From Cyclina sinensis (taxonomy: Eukaryota > Mollusca > Bivalvia > Venerida > Veneridae), in contig JAAONU010000016.1 in NCBI GenBank assembly GCA_012932295.1, forward strand, positions 19,869,530-19,933,529: a DNA stretch of 64,000 nt, written 5' to 3'. Shown one piece after another: positions 1 to 12,419 of this stretch. The notes under the pieces were generated by a model, which saw nothing but the letters and a program-made list of their open reading frames with translations, did not search any database and had not been told where the DNA came from. Both the position numbers and the translations under genes were made by a program. How positions within the stretch are numbered: the first letter of the stretch is position 1; each line of letters opens with the position of its first letter.

Positions 1-359
1 TATGAATGCTTACAAGCAAGCTCAGATGATGAAAATTCTACTATTCCATTGAATTATGACACAAGTTATGCCCCTTTTAGGCTTAGAAAATGTTCTGATA
101 CAACCATTAATACTTAAATGTTTCTTAAACTAGAACAGATATTTACGAAAATGAAAGGTTATTTGTAACTGTTTCGAACATGATTTGACAATATATATTT
201 ATACTATTACCTGTACAATTTGTTAGTTTTTTTCACCAGAGATAATTTCTTTTTATGTACATGTATTTGTGCCACTAAAGTTATTCCCTTAACCACCTTT
301 CCATGTCGTCTTCTGTCAAGGACATTGGTGGGGGTATGAATCGCATTCAGCAATAGTTC

Positions 360-1272
360 TAGTTAACACTCTAGAGGCCACATTTTTTAATTAAATTACA
401 TGAAAACTTGTTGGGATGTTTTCTTGATGATATCTAGGTCAAGTTCGAATGTGGGTCATCTTGGATCAACTAGATCACAGGTTCAAAATAAAAAAAAACC
501 TTGTTCACACTATAGAGGGCACATTTTTAGTTCAGATGGAATGGAAACTTGTCAGAATGTTTGTCATGAAGATATCTAGGACTTGTTCGAATTTGGGTCA
601 TCTTGGATCAAAAACTAGATCACATGTCAAAACATAGAAAAACCTTGTTAACACTCTAAAAGCTACATTTTCTTTCTTAATGTTATGAAAGTTTGTCAAA
701 ATGTTTGTCTGATGATATCTAGATCAAGTTTGAATATGGGTCATCTTGGGTCAAAAACTAGGTCATGGGCCAGAACATAGATTTACCTTGTTAACACTCT
801 AGAGGCAACATTTTCTTTCCAAATGTGATGAAAATTTGTCAGAATTTTGGCCTCGATGATATCTAGACAGGTTCAAATATTGGTCTTCTTCAATCAAAAA
901 ACTAGGTCATGGGTCAAAACACAGAAAAACCTTGTCAGCACTCTAGAGGCAACATTTTCTTTCCAGATGTGATTAAAAATTGTCAGAACGTTTGTCTTGA
1001 TGATATCTAAGTCAGGTTTTAATAATGTTGTCAGGGGTAAAAAATTAAGTCATCAGGTCAAAACACAGATTAACCTTGTTAATACTCATTTTTTTGTCCA
1101 AATCGCATAAAAACTTGTCAGAATGGTTGTCTTGATGATGTCTAGGTCAAGTTTGAATATGGGTTATCTTGTTCCCTGAACCAGCCTCATTCCATCATGG
1201 GTTCCGGAGTTAAGGCCCCTTAACTATAGGATGCAGGTGAGTGATTAAGGGCCATCATGGCCCTCTTGTTTA
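360..1272 (+). repeat. 5'-truncated bivalve tandem-repeat element
   Basis: About six degenerate copies of a unit near 147 bp follow each other. Each copy carries the phrases 'aacactctagagg', 'gatgatatctaggtcaag' and 'gggtcatcttgg'. The array ends in a tail made of 'caggtgagtgatta', a hairpin (AGGGCCAT, one base, ATGGCCCT) and 'CTTGTTTA'. The tail matches that of the full element at 4307-7003, so this is the same family. The matching 'gctcacctgag' head is not seen, so the left end is lost or too decayed. Short ORFs here follow the repeat and are not genes. Confidence 0.85.
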
Positions 1273-2060
1273 TTACTTTTTGTTCATTATTGAATATTTC
1301 CAATATATGGCTGACATTGTAATTTTTTTTTTCCAATTTCCCAAGTTTGCGACTCATAATTTTCCAGTTACGCAGACCCCGACCTGTTCCCAAAAGGTTG
1401 GAAAAAAACACTCTGCTGTCAGAAGATTTGTTTGCAAACAGAAGTTAGAAATACAGGTTATGATTTAATTAACAAGTTCAGCTCAAATATTTCACCTGGA
1501 GGAATACCACAAACGCAGAATTTCTTTTTGAAAGATGTTTCTTGTGTCATCAGGTATGTGATCAGCTTTGTGTCAAGGCATTGAAAAGGTTTTCAGTGTT
1601 CTCAAATTGTTTGCAATATTTAGTATTTGCAAGAATTGAAATAGATATGTTGTCAGGTTTGATACCACATTGTCACATGTTCTGACATTTGTTCTTATTG
1701 TAACACTGCCTTTCTTCATGTACTTGCCTTGTTACAATTGTCTTGTTGCATGTGGTCAGGGAACGTGACATCAATGGACACTTGTTAAATCAATGAAATG
1801 ATACACTAGCGTATTAAAATTGAGGCATGTAAAACCTTTACAATAAATCAGAAATAAATTAGATCATAATTATGAACACTGTAAGATACTATTGTCCAGA
1901 GAAAAAAGGTAGCAGTAATATAGCATACAAGTTTATTCAGCTTGTTTTATTGGATCCTAGATTCTTAAATTGAGAATATTTAGGCAACACTATAACGTAA
2001 TTAATTAAGGTATTAGAATACTTATAAACATTTTGTCAGTCCTCATTGAATTGATCTTTT

Positions 2061-2692
2061 TATGCTCCCCGAAGGGCGAGCATATAGTTGCTGCTTTGTG
2101 CGTGCGTCCGTCCTGTCAGTCCGTTTGTTCGTTCGTCCATCTGTCCGTCATAATTTTGTCCAGAGCATAACACAAAAACTATGAGAGATATCAAGACCAA
2201 ACTTCATAGGTAGTTAGATCTACTTAAAGAAGCAAGGCACTGCACAAGAACCATAACTATTGCTTTATTAATTTTTGAGTTACTGCCCTTTGAAATTTCG
2301 CATACTTATTTTTTGTCCTGGGCATATCTCACAAAGTATAAGAGTTATCAACTTGAAACTTTATAAGTAGATAGATCTCATTGATGAGCAGTGCATTGCA
2401 CAAGAACCATAACTCTTTTTTTAGTTATTGCCTTTTGAAATTTCTCATACTTATTTTTGTTCGGGGCATATCTCACAAAGTATAAGAGATATTTACATGA
2501 AACTTTATTGGTAGATAGATCTCTATGAGGAGAAGTGCAGCGTGCAAGAATCGTAACTCTATTTTGCATAATTAAGGAGTTATTGCCCATTGTTATTTTT
2601 CATACTTTAAAAAAAATACATATTAAACAATAGCCCTTTTGGAATTGGCATTTATTCGGGGAGCATCCATTGGTTCTAGTGATTTCTTGTTT
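2061..2692 (+). mobile_element. Non-autonomous element with 12-bp terminal inverted repeats
   Basis: The head ATGCTCCCCGAA (2062-2073) is the exact reverse complement of TTCGGGGAGCAT (2655-2666). The head is followed by a 'cgtccgtcc..gtccgtttgttcgttcgtcc' tract. The body holds about 2.5 copies of a unit near 150 bp ('acaaagtataagag', 'gtagatagatctc', 'tgcacaagaaccataact'). The right end is followed by 'tttCTTGTTTA'. No transposase is present. The architecture matches other elements of this window although the body sequence differs. Confidence 0.8.
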
Positions 2693-3079
2693 AAGAAATA
2701 TACTACCCTAGGACAAAATATAGACCATATAAGACACTCTTACCATGTGAGTTTCAAGAAATGACTAATATTCTCTTAAGGTATAGAGAAACACAATGTT
2801 TGTTCTAAGACTGACCATTAAAACATGTGTTACTTGGTATAAAATCATTCACGTTAAGAAGACCTACTGATACTAACAAAAAACGAACAAAATAAAAAGC
2901 TGAAAGTGAGAAGAAAAGAAATAGGATTATAAACGTGGCACGAATTTACCCCACCCACTTCATAATGAGGGGATGATATCAACCTAAACTTCAACGTTAA
3001 TCTTTGGGGCTTCAAATTAGCTACAGTAATTTATATTCATGTACTTTTCTGAACAAATAGACAAAATTATCAAATATTT

Positions 3080-3231
3080 TTACCGTCTAGTTTTGGAGTG
3101 CTGTAAAATATTTTTTACTATAACTTCTTTCTTGTGGTATTTTCTTAAGATTTCAAATGCATGTTTTTTATCATCAGCCGCATCATATGTGGTAAGGTTC
3201 ATAACTCTTGCACTCATATTTCCAGGATAAG
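3080..3231 (-). CDS. Small unknown gene, exon 2 (stop codon)
   Basis: Begins with two bases that complete the split alanine codon, then YPGNMSARVMNLTTYDAADD, and ends KTRR-stop. The frame upstream of the acceptor stays open by chance, so the acceptor 'gttcag' and the phase match decide the exon start. Confidence 0.5.
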
Positions 3232-3729
3232 CTGAACATTTAATGAAACTGTGCATTTTATGTCTACCAATTATGTGACATTTGGTAAAATTAAAAAAAG
3301 ATTTCAAATACATTTGCTGTATAGGTTTATTGTGTACTTCCATCGTTGAAATTTTGAAAACACTTGCTATTATATAGCAAAATTAATCAATAATTTTTGC
3401 CAAGCACCTAGACCATACAGATGTCGCAACAGAGTTTACATGTTGTATGTTTTCTTTGGAAAGCAGTCAATTTATTTTCTGAAAATATGGTCAGCTTTTT
3501 CGAGAAGCAATTGCTTTGAATTGTCGTTCTTTGCATTAACAAATTAAGGAGCATTCGTAAACAAATGCATCAGAATGAGAGTTTTATACATTTATTTGAT
3601 ATTTTTAAAGCGTAAAATTGGCTGAAATGCATGTAACCAGAATCTATGTGAGCCTCGATATCAATAATTACCTGTCAAAAAGTTTGCAGAACCATTTAGC
3701 AGATGTCCGCTGCGATATTTGGTGACCAT
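3080..3729 (-). CDS. Small two-exon gene, 69-aa protein of unknown function
   Basis: Exon 1 (3672-3729) starts with an ATG in a strong context (GCCGCCAACATGG) and codes 19 residues plus one base. It ends at a good donor, ACAG|GTAATT. Exon 2 (3080-3231) follows the acceptor 'aatgttcag' and restores the frame (G+CT) for 49 residues and TAA. The predicted protein has 69 residues, is basic and hydrophilic, has no membrane segment and no cysteine, and is rich in Lys/His/Arg near its C terminus (HAFEILRKYHKKEV, HSKTRR). I recognise no family. The support is the combination of start context, splice consensus, matching phase and less AT-biased exon 1 sequence. It could instead be a fragment of a larger gene or a chance pairing. 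Confidence 0.55.
3672..3729 (-). CDS. Small unknown gene, exon 1 (start codon)
   Basis: Begins MVTKYRSGHLLNG. ATG context has A at -3 and G at +4. Ends in phase 1 at ACAG|GTAATT. The DNA on its upstream side (3730-3850) has more CpG than its surroundings and is the likely promoter. Confidence 0.5.
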
Positions 3730-3880
3730 GTTGGCGGCAGGGATCCTCGAAATGCGGTGGATTTGGTCACGTTATACGAAATGGGTAGTCCGCGATGCCC
3801 TCGAGGAAAAGGAGAGTTCCTCCTGGCGTGTACTGTACCATTGAGAAGATTCTTGTCTGTAGATCTGTAGATCATGAATT
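3730..3880 (-). promoter_or_regulatory. Probable promoter/5'UTR of the small minus-strand gene
   Basis: Noticeably more GC and CpG than the neighbourhood ('gtccgcgatgccctcgagg', 'cacgttatacgaaa'), lying directly upstream of a well-placed ATG on the minus strand. No TATA box seen. It could be bidirectional, since the RNF38 5' end must lie somewhere upstream of 16913, but no plus-strand first exon could be confirmed here. Confidence 0.3.
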
Positions 3881-4297
3881 ACTACCGCTTGCAAAACTGG
3901 ATAGAGTTTCACGTATTTGGAAAGCGGTAAAAAGTGATGTTACGATAGCTTAAACTGTCACTTTTCTGATCATCCAATCATAGCGAGGCAGTTTTCCTAG
4001 GTATACCTGTCAATAAAACTGTGTCTTGCAATCTACCTGCAGCCAGTAAAATGTGTCTGGGCGCCGCCAAAGTTGCTGTGTCATGATTTTCGCTGCGTAG
4101 CTACCGGAAATGTTCACTCAATATTTTTTCTTAACCGCTTTTCCATTTCGTACACAGAATGACACTTTTGATAGGTAAAAGGCGGAGTTTGAAAGAAACA
4201 TATTGGGCGGCGTTTTAATTGATTTTTGACAGGTGTACCAACGAGTCTCGTTCTTCACCTAACAGTGTAAACTCTAATCAGTTTTGCAAGCGGTAGT
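3881..4297. mobile_element. MITE of 417 bp with long terminal inverted repeats
   Basis: ACTACCGCTTGCAAAACTG at 3881-3899 is exactly mirrored by 4279-4297. The similarity continues inward with mismatches ('gatagagtttcac' against 'attagagtttacac'), giving TIRs of about 32 bp. There is no coding capacity and I see no convincing target-site duplication. It lies in the upstream flank of the small minus-strand gene and ends 10 bp before the next element. Confidence 0.75.
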
Positions 4298-4306
4298 CAT
4301 TTGATT

Positions 4307-7003
4307 TTTAGCTCACCTGAGCTGGCTCAGGGTGAGCTATTAGGATCGATGAATGTCCGTCGTCCGTCGTCCGTCGTCCGTCGTCCGTTCACATTTAGTT
4401 CGTTAACACTCTACTGGTCACATTTTTGCTCCAATTGTCACGAAACTTGGTCAGGATGTTTTTCCCAGTAATTACTCGGATGAGTTCGAATATGGGTCAT
4501 ATGGGATCAAAAACTAGGTCAAGGAGCCCAAAAATAGAAAAATCTTGTTAACACTCTAGAGGTAATGTTTTTAGCCCAAATAATCTGGAAATTTGTCATA
4601 AAGGTTGCTTCTATGATTTCTAGCTCAAGTTCAAAAATGGGTCATCTGGGGTCAAAAACTAGGTCACAGAGCCCAAAAATAGAACATTCTTGTTAACACT
4701 CTAGAGGCTACATTTTCAGCCCAAATAATCTGGAAATTTGTCAGAAAGGTTGTTTCCATGATTTCTAGCTCAAGTTCGAATATGGGTCATCTGGGGTCAA
4801 AAACTAGGTCACAGAGCCCAAATATGGAAAAACCTTGTTAACACTGAAGAGGTTACATTTTCAGCGCATATATCCTTGTAATATGTCAGAAAGGTTGTAT
4901 TGATGATTTCTAGCTTAGGTGTGAATATGGGTCATCTAGGGTCAAAAACTAGGTCACAGAGCTTGAATTTGGAAAAACCTTGTTTACACTCTACAGGTAA
5001 CATTTTCAGCCCAAATATTCTGGAATAATGTCAGAAAGGTTATTTCGATGGTTTCTAGGTAAAGTTCAAATATGGGTCATCTGGGGTAAAAAACTAGGTC
5101 ACAGAGCCCAAAAATAGAAATATCTTGTTAAGGCTCTAGAGGCTACTGTTTCAGCCCAAATATCCTGGAAATATGTCAGAAAGGTTGTTTTGATGATTTC
5201 TAGCTCAAGTTTGAATATGGGTCATGTGGGGTCAAAAACTAGGTCACACAGCCCAAATATGGTAAAACCTTGTTAACACTCTAGAGGCTACATTTTTAGC
5301 CCAAATTTCCTGAAAAACTGTCAGAAAGCTTGTTAAGATGATTTCTAGCTCAAGTTGGAATATAGGTCATGTGGGCTCCAAAACTAGGTCACACAGCCTG
5401 TATATGGAAAAACCTTGTTAACACTCTAGAGGTAACATTTTCAGCCCAAATATCCTGGAAATATGTCAGAAAGGTTGCTTCCATGATTTCTAGCTCAAGT
5501 TCGAATATGGGTCATCTGGGGTCAAAAACTAGGTCACACAGCCTGAATATGGAAAAATCTTGTTAACACTCTAGAGGTAACATTTTCAGCCCAAATATCC
5601 TGGAAATATGTCAGAAAGGTTGTATTGATGATTTCTAGCCCAAGTGTGAATATGGGTCATCTAGGGTCAAAAACTAGGTCACAGAGCTTGAATTTGGAAA
5701 AACCTTGTTTACACTCTACAGGTAACATTTTCAGCCCAAATATTCTGGAATAATGTCAGAAAGGTTATTTCGATGGTTTCTAGGTAAAGTTCAAATATGG
5801 GTCATCTGGGGTAAAAAACTAGGTCACAGAGCCCAAAAATAGAAATATCTTGTTAAGGCTCTAGAGGCTACTGTTTCAGCCCAAATATCCTGGAAATATG
5901 TCAGGAAGGTTGTTTTGATGATTTCTAGCTCAGTTTTGAATATGGGTCATGTGGGTTCAAAAACTAGGTCACACAGCCCAAATATGGTAAAACCTTGTTA
6001 ACACTCTAGAGGTAACATTTTTAGCCCAAATTTCCTGAAAAACTGTCAGAAAGCTTGTTAAGATGATTTCTAGCTCAAGTTGGAATATTGGTCATGTGGG
6101 CTCCAAAACTAGGTCACACAGCCTGTATATGGAAAAACCTTGTTAACACTCTAGAGGTAACATTTTCAGCCCAAATATCCTGGAAATATGTCAGATAGGT
6201 TGTTTCGATGATTTCTAGGTCAAGTTCGAATATGGGTCATCTGGGGTCAAAAACTAGGTCACACAGCCTGAATATGGAAAAATCTTGTTAACACTCTAGA
6301 GGTAACATTTTCAGCCCAAATATCCTGGAAATATGTCAGAAAGGTTGTATCAATGATTTCTAGCCCAATTTCGAATATGGGTCATCTGGGGTCAAAAACT
6401 AGGTCACAGAGCTTAAATTTGGAAAAACCTTGTTTACACTCTACAGGTAACATTTTCAGCCCAAATATTCTGGAATAATGTCAGAAAGGTTATTTCGATG
6501 GTTTATAGGTCAGGTTCGATTATGGGTCATCTGGGGTAAAAAAACTAGGTCACAGAGCCCAAAAATAGAAATATCTTGTTAAGGCTCTAGAGGCTACTGT
6601 TTCAGTCCAAATATCCTGGCAGTTTGTCAGAAAGCTTGTTTGGTTGTTCACATTATTAGATTAGGTTAAAGGTCACGGAGGCTAAAAATAGATTTATCTA
6701 CTGTACCTCATAAAGCCTTCATTTATAGACCAATATCTTTGATATTCAGTATATAGGTTCCTTGCATGGACCTCTACCCATGGGTAGGGTTTGAGGTCAC
6801 TGGGTCGAGGTCAAGGTCACCATAGCTTATAATAGATATTTCTACTTTCTGTCATAGAGCCTTTATTTATTGACTGATATTTTACATATTTGGTTTGAAG
6901 GCACTTAGATATTTTCAATTAAAAAATGAAATACTGCTTAACAGCAAACCTACAGCCAAAGTACTCAGGTGAGCGATCCAGGGCCATCATGGCCCTCTTG
7001 TTT
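4307..7003 (+). mobile_element. Large non-autonomous element with ~145-bp tandem repeats
   Basis: The head GCTCACCTGAG (4311-4321) is the exact inverse of CTCAGGTGAGC (6964-6974). It is followed by a (gtccgtc)n tract, then more than a dozen copies of a unit near 145 bp ('aacactctagaggtaacattttcagcccaaatatcctgg', 'gatgatttctagctcaag', 'gggtcatctggggtcaaaaactaggtcac'). The right end has the hairpin AGGGCCAT-C-ATGGCCCT and 'CTTGTTTA'. A higher-order repeat of 725 bp (five units) is visible: the variant 'gagcttgaatttgg' recurs with gctt at 4961, 5686 and 6411. No transposase or long ORF. Confidence 0.85.
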
Positions 7004-10000
7004 AATAGTTACCCCTTTCTTAACTATCCAGTACTTAAATTGTCGAGTGTGCTGTCTCCATTGACAGCTCATGTTTAAACTTGAGTAACTCATTTGTTAC
7101 AATATTCAGAGATTGATAGTATTGTTTTGAAGAGAAAGTTGACATTATGAAGAAGATATGTTTAATTCTAGACTAAAAGCATAAAGCTAGAAAAGTTTGT
7201 GTTGATCCTGTTTTTTGGGAGTCACTTACCTTATATAGCCTGTAAATTGAAAATTCAATAAATATTAAGGCATTTTCAAGTTCTTCAGTCTGGACTGTGA
7301 TTATGTATCTCATGATTATTGTTAAACATTTTTGTCCAAAGGACTAAAGTGTCGACTTTTGATAGTGCATCTGAAAGCAACAGATGTTAGGCAAGACAGG
7401 GCTATATTGAAGGGTCTTGAATGCCTGCCAATGTTTAGCTTTGCCATGCAAGGCAAGATAGTCCTATCGTTTTTTGTAAATACAACCCAGCCAATTTCAT
7501 TTCCTGGCTTTGTAGCTATCGTAGTTATGCAAATCTTTAACAATCTTTTCTTCTATTTGCTGTGTCAAGCATTGTACACAATATCTAGGTGGAAATCGAG
7601 ACAACATTATGTTGAAGCAGTGATAGGTTGTGTATTCAGAGCTACTCATGTGTACCAAGTACTGGAATAATAAAGCTGACATGATGGCGTCATTCTGTAT
7701 ATATCATGTACAGTAATCACATAGTCGATTATTGGTTATGTTTGACTGCATGACTAGATTCATAAATTATTACATGTTTGTTTCCATCTGTAACATTTAC
7801 AAATATGCCACTATGAAAATAAATGATATAATGTTAGTGAAACAAAATTTAGCTTTATTGTAATTACCGTTCTTAAGCAGAAATATTGTATTAAGTAGAA
7901 AATACTTGAGTAAGTCAGATGAAAAAAACACTCACTGACAATTTCATAAAGCAAGTTTATGTTTAACATATTGTTATATTATTGTTTTTTTTTTGTTGTT
8001 TTTTTTTTTTACAAAAGTTTACAAAACATTGGTGTGCCTGGCTTAATGAAATATTCTATATAAAAACCAATATGGCCATATGTGTCAGCCATCCACTGTC
8101 TGATTGAAGAGAAAATTATGTGACACACTTATGACTATGCAGATCATATGTGTAAAGTGTCATGAATATTAAAGTAGTAAGCTGTATAAAACAAAATTTG
8201 TGAACCAGCTTGAACCAGATTGAAGGAAAAAGTCATGTCACATACTGCTTCTTCTTTTGAAGTTTAAGTTTTTTGAAATTTGACCCAAACTGTACATGTA
8301 GTGAAACTGTGTACAAAATATTGACAAAAAACTGAACCAAGTGTCTCCAAGCAAAGGCCTGCCATATTCACGGTGCATATGGTTTTACTAAGTTGTGCAT
8401 ATATTACATTATTTACGGTATTTTGATTTTTCTCAGGTTTTTGATGCAATATTCCCTTTCTTGAAAGTATTTACAGTGCCCCATTTCAAATACAGTGCAT
8501 GGTTTTAATTTTGCTTCATTTTGTAGTGCACCATTTCAAACTGCCTTGACCAACAAACATAGTTTTATTCATGCCTCAGTAGCATGCACGGCCATAATTT
8601 TCTAGCTACCACCACATAAAAGTTTGCTATTGATTATACAGCAGGGTTTGTTTGCTCGCCAAGTTTCTCTCTTTCTCTGTTTAGCGAGATAAACTTTGGT
8701 GGCTTTGTAAAAGCTTTACATTGGGCACAGTGAACAAAGATTTAACGTTCAGCTATTTTTCATATAATCTTTTTGGCTGATCAGATATTTTGTCTAGGGC
8801 CTGAAATATTTTAGTGCCCCAAAATGAACACTTTGTTTCGGTAATTATATTGTACCAGTAAGGATTTATCGATTTTCCTTAGAATGAAGGCATTCCTAAA
8901 CTTTTGATCATAAAGTGAGTCACCCTAATTGATCCTCAACAAGTACTCCTAACGCCAACCCACCAAAATGACATCAAACTGTCGCCCTGCATATCTTGAT
9001 GTAATAGCTTTGTTACTAATAATACTTCAGGTAAACACATACTATCCCATTTTTTGATAGGCTGTTTTGTATATTGGATCTACAGGCAAGTTCTATGAGT
9101 ACATTCCATCTGGAAAAATTAGCAGTATAATTAATGTAGCTTTGATAGAAGAAAGGCCAGTTGCATGGTGCAAATTATGCACAGTAGGTTTCATTTGATT
9201 TTGAGAAATGTATTTTATAACTACTTCTAATTATTAAGGGTTTGCTTTGAAAGGCCTTTAGAAAACCTCTTTATTATTTAACTGATAGGATTTTTCTGTG
9301 GTGTATTTCTATCAGCCAATCATAGCACAGCTTCCACCATTTACAGTAACTGTTAAAATCTATGTTTAGCTGGGATCCCAAATAATGCAGTCCTTGCATG
9401 TCAAGGATATGCTACAATAATTGCACTGGGAATATTTCCAATAGTTTTGACATATGATACATTCTAATTGTATACCAAAATAGAGCTTTCCATGCTATAT
9501 TCATCTCTATGCTTATAGGCTGATAAATGTTTATTCCAAAATAACAAACCAAAACTTGAATAACCTTATAAATATGATTAACTGAAGGAGAATTTACTTA
9601 TCTGACAATGCACAAGGTATTTTCAGAAAAGTCCAGATCAGCCATAAACATTTCATGATATATAGAAGTTTACATGCTCAGTAACAACACTGTTTTATTA
9701 GGTTGACCACATAACTTAAGGCTTCATAAGATGAAGTCTCATTGACTGGGATATAAATAACTAAGTGGAAGTCTAGGTTATCAAGAAGATAGAATTGAAT
9801 GGTAAGTCTTCAGGTAACCATAGAGATGATTGTGTACCTCAGTCAGATTGCAAGGTATTCCAACTCAAGTTAAATGCTGTCTTCAGTCTTAAATGTGTAC
9901 TTGCACAAGAAGTATGGAATGCAAAATCTGGCTTCCCTTGATGGTGTTGAGCCAACAACCTCATGATGCAGAGTCCAGAGTGCTACCACTTATCCACTGC

Positions 10001-10440
10001 TTCTAAGATAATAAGTAATTAAGAGTCCTGCTTATGGTGTAATCAAAGTACCAAAAACACCAAGTAAAACATGTAAACAAACTGCTGTTTTTATTTAGTG
10101 CTGCATTGGAAACCTATAAAATGTCAAAAGCCTCAATTAAAGCAAGGAAATTAACTTTCTCTTGTTCAGTAAAGGTCTGCTATAGATAATTAGCTTGTCT
10201 GTTTTCGAAAACTCTTGATGTCTTTGTCAGCAAAAACTTTGACATTTTCAGATATCTTTGCCATTACTTCAAATATTCTCTTCTAATTCACTCTACCTCT
10301 TTGCAATGACACCCCACTTAAATGCCAGAAGTTACATAACTCTAAGCTTTTCATTTTCAGAATTATGGCCCCTTTTCAACTTACAAAATTCCTTCAAATC
10401 CAGTATAATTTTCAGTATCTTTGTTATTGCTGAATGTATT
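7004..10440. other. No gene recognised
   Basis: AT-rich DNA with poly-T runs near 7985-8010. A 112-codon ORF at 7332-7670 overlaps others on the opposite strand and shows no domain or splice logic. Apart from the SINE-like piece near 9942-10006, nothing supported. Confidence 0.5.
9942..10006 (-). repeat. tRNA-derived SINE fragment
   Basis: On the minus strand an A-box-like 'GTGGATAAGTGGTAGCACTC' is followed about 35 bp later by a decayed B box, 'GGTTGTTGGCTC'. The spacing fits a pol III internal promoter, but there is no intact cloverleaf, so this is a SINE relic rather than a tRNA gene. Confidence 0.4.
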
Positions 10441-11010
10441 TATGTCTCCCCCCCTCTGGGGGAGACATATTGTTTTTGCATTGTCTGTCTGTCCACCTGT
10501 CAGTCTGTCACACTTTGTTTCTGTATAATAACTTAAATACTGTACGCAACCATCAGTGATCAAACTTTATAGGATGATTGCAATTATTCAGAAGAAAAAC
10601 CCGGGTGAGTAGGTCAGATGGTCACTATGACCATGAATATGAGAAACATTTCTGCTCAGTAACTGGAATATCATTTGACCCAGAGCCATAGAACTTTATG
10701 ACTTTTTGTGATGATTGCACTTGTTGAGTAGAATACCCCTATTGTTTTTTGCATCAGTGCATCTAATGGTAAGGTCACAGTGACCTTGAATTTGAAATCT
10801 GTTTTTGGGCGTAGCTATATTAAAATTGATTTTGACCTACATTTGTAACGAATGAAATCGCCGATCATCTTTTTTGAAGATATTTCTTGTCATTCAGTAA
10901 CTTGAGTTTCAATTGACCACATCCTTAAAATTTGGTCGGATGGTTCCCTGTATTAAGTAGATGACTGTTATTGTTTTAGAGGTCAGTTGATCAAATATCT
11001 ACTACAGGTG
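10441..11010 (+). repeat. Interspersed repeat with 'ctccccc..gggggag' head
   Basis: Starts with a short palindrome (tatgtctcccc ... ggggagacata), then 'gtctgtctgtccacctgtcagtctgtc', the same kind of head found on other elements here. The stretch 10805-10870 is repeated in inverse orientation at 14502-14566, which shows it is dispersed. The right boundary (near 'aggtgagacagcc') is uncertain. Confidence 0.55.
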
Positions 11011-12419
11011 AGACAGCCAAGCAGCTTGTTCGCAGTTGGTCATTGACTAAGAATTTGATTTTAACTATCTGTGTATTGCGTCTATCAATATACCCATCTA
11101 CAGACGCATTGTCACTCAAAGCAACATATGTATCATGATTGTAAAAAAAAATGAGTAGTTTCTACTTCATAGGCTATAGCATTCGAACTGTATAAAACCT
11201 ATATTTAGAATTTCTATTTTCGTGTGCCATCACATGATTGATCACATTCACTCATGTGGCCAAAAACCACAGGCATTTGTTTAATAGATAAATGCCGCGA
11301 ACCACTATATAACCAAAACAAGGTACAAAAGTTCACAAGAATGAATCTTAGGGTCGCTTTACTTCAGCATGATTTAAATTGACCCTCCAAACATTGAGCT
11401 ATCAAAGTGTTGCCATAATATTGAAAATGAAAGTATATCAGCTGACTCAAGTTGATCTACAGGATCTGTTACAAAAACATGAAGTCCACTAAAGACTTCA
11501 GTTTATTTTTACAATAAATCTGACACTTGATTGAGATGTTGAGATTGATGTTGTTCAACAATTTAACATCATAAATTTCTATTTACTGTGTAAGAGACCA
11601 GAAGTGGTGTCACAAAAAGCTTTGTAACAAATTAAGCAATGAAGTTCATTTGAGAGAAATTAGAGGTGCGGTGGAAATTTTTTTAAAACTTGAATAGAGT
11701 TGTTGATTGATATATTTAGAAAAAAAAGATTCAACTATCAGGGTCAATAAGAGTTACAATTAGAGCTGTCATCATCAGAAACGATTTCGATGTATTGTTG
11801 ATATATTTCTGTTGATCGATTATCGATACGGATTTGAAAAAATTGATAATTTTGACTAATAATTTAATGTCTAAAAATGACAAAAAATCACCTGAAACAT
11901 AAACAGAAGCAGGTGCCCTGTCAAAAGGACATGTCTAAAACTTGGTGTATGTATAATTTTTATGGCATGTATGGGTAGATGCAAGTAAATAAATTACATG
12001 AGCAGTATTTTTTTGTCAGAAATCAAAGACTTCACCAACAGTAACGAGGGAGAGTAGAAAATAACTTTTTTTTATTCTACTGTTAGATTGTGAATGAGCT
12101 GCTGTAACAAACAATTTAAATACAACTGTTTTATATTCTTTCATTTTCAGAGTCTGACAATTCTTCAGTAGGAATTGTTTTGATTTGAAATGAAAAACCA
12201 CAGAATGTCAGTTTGTAAGAAAATTGCAAACCTGTACTAATATTAAGTTAAACAGGATTGATTTATAATTTGCTTTATTCATATGAGAAATGCTTCAGCC
12301 AGACAGGCATTTAATTTGTGGTTGAAATTTGTTCAAGGAAGATTGGAACAGGAGAACGAATTCATCACAGGTATAATATACCATATTATTTCTTATTAGC
12401 AGCCCAGGTTTGTTTTATC

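Noticed and set aside
3780..3869. RNF38 first coding exon on the plus strand in the CpG-richer region
   Set aside because: Short open frames exist, but no donor leaves the required phase 1.
7332..7670. 112-codon plus-strand ORF
   Set aside because: Overlapped by open frames on the other strand, no domain, no splice logic, AT-rich composition as in the surroundings.
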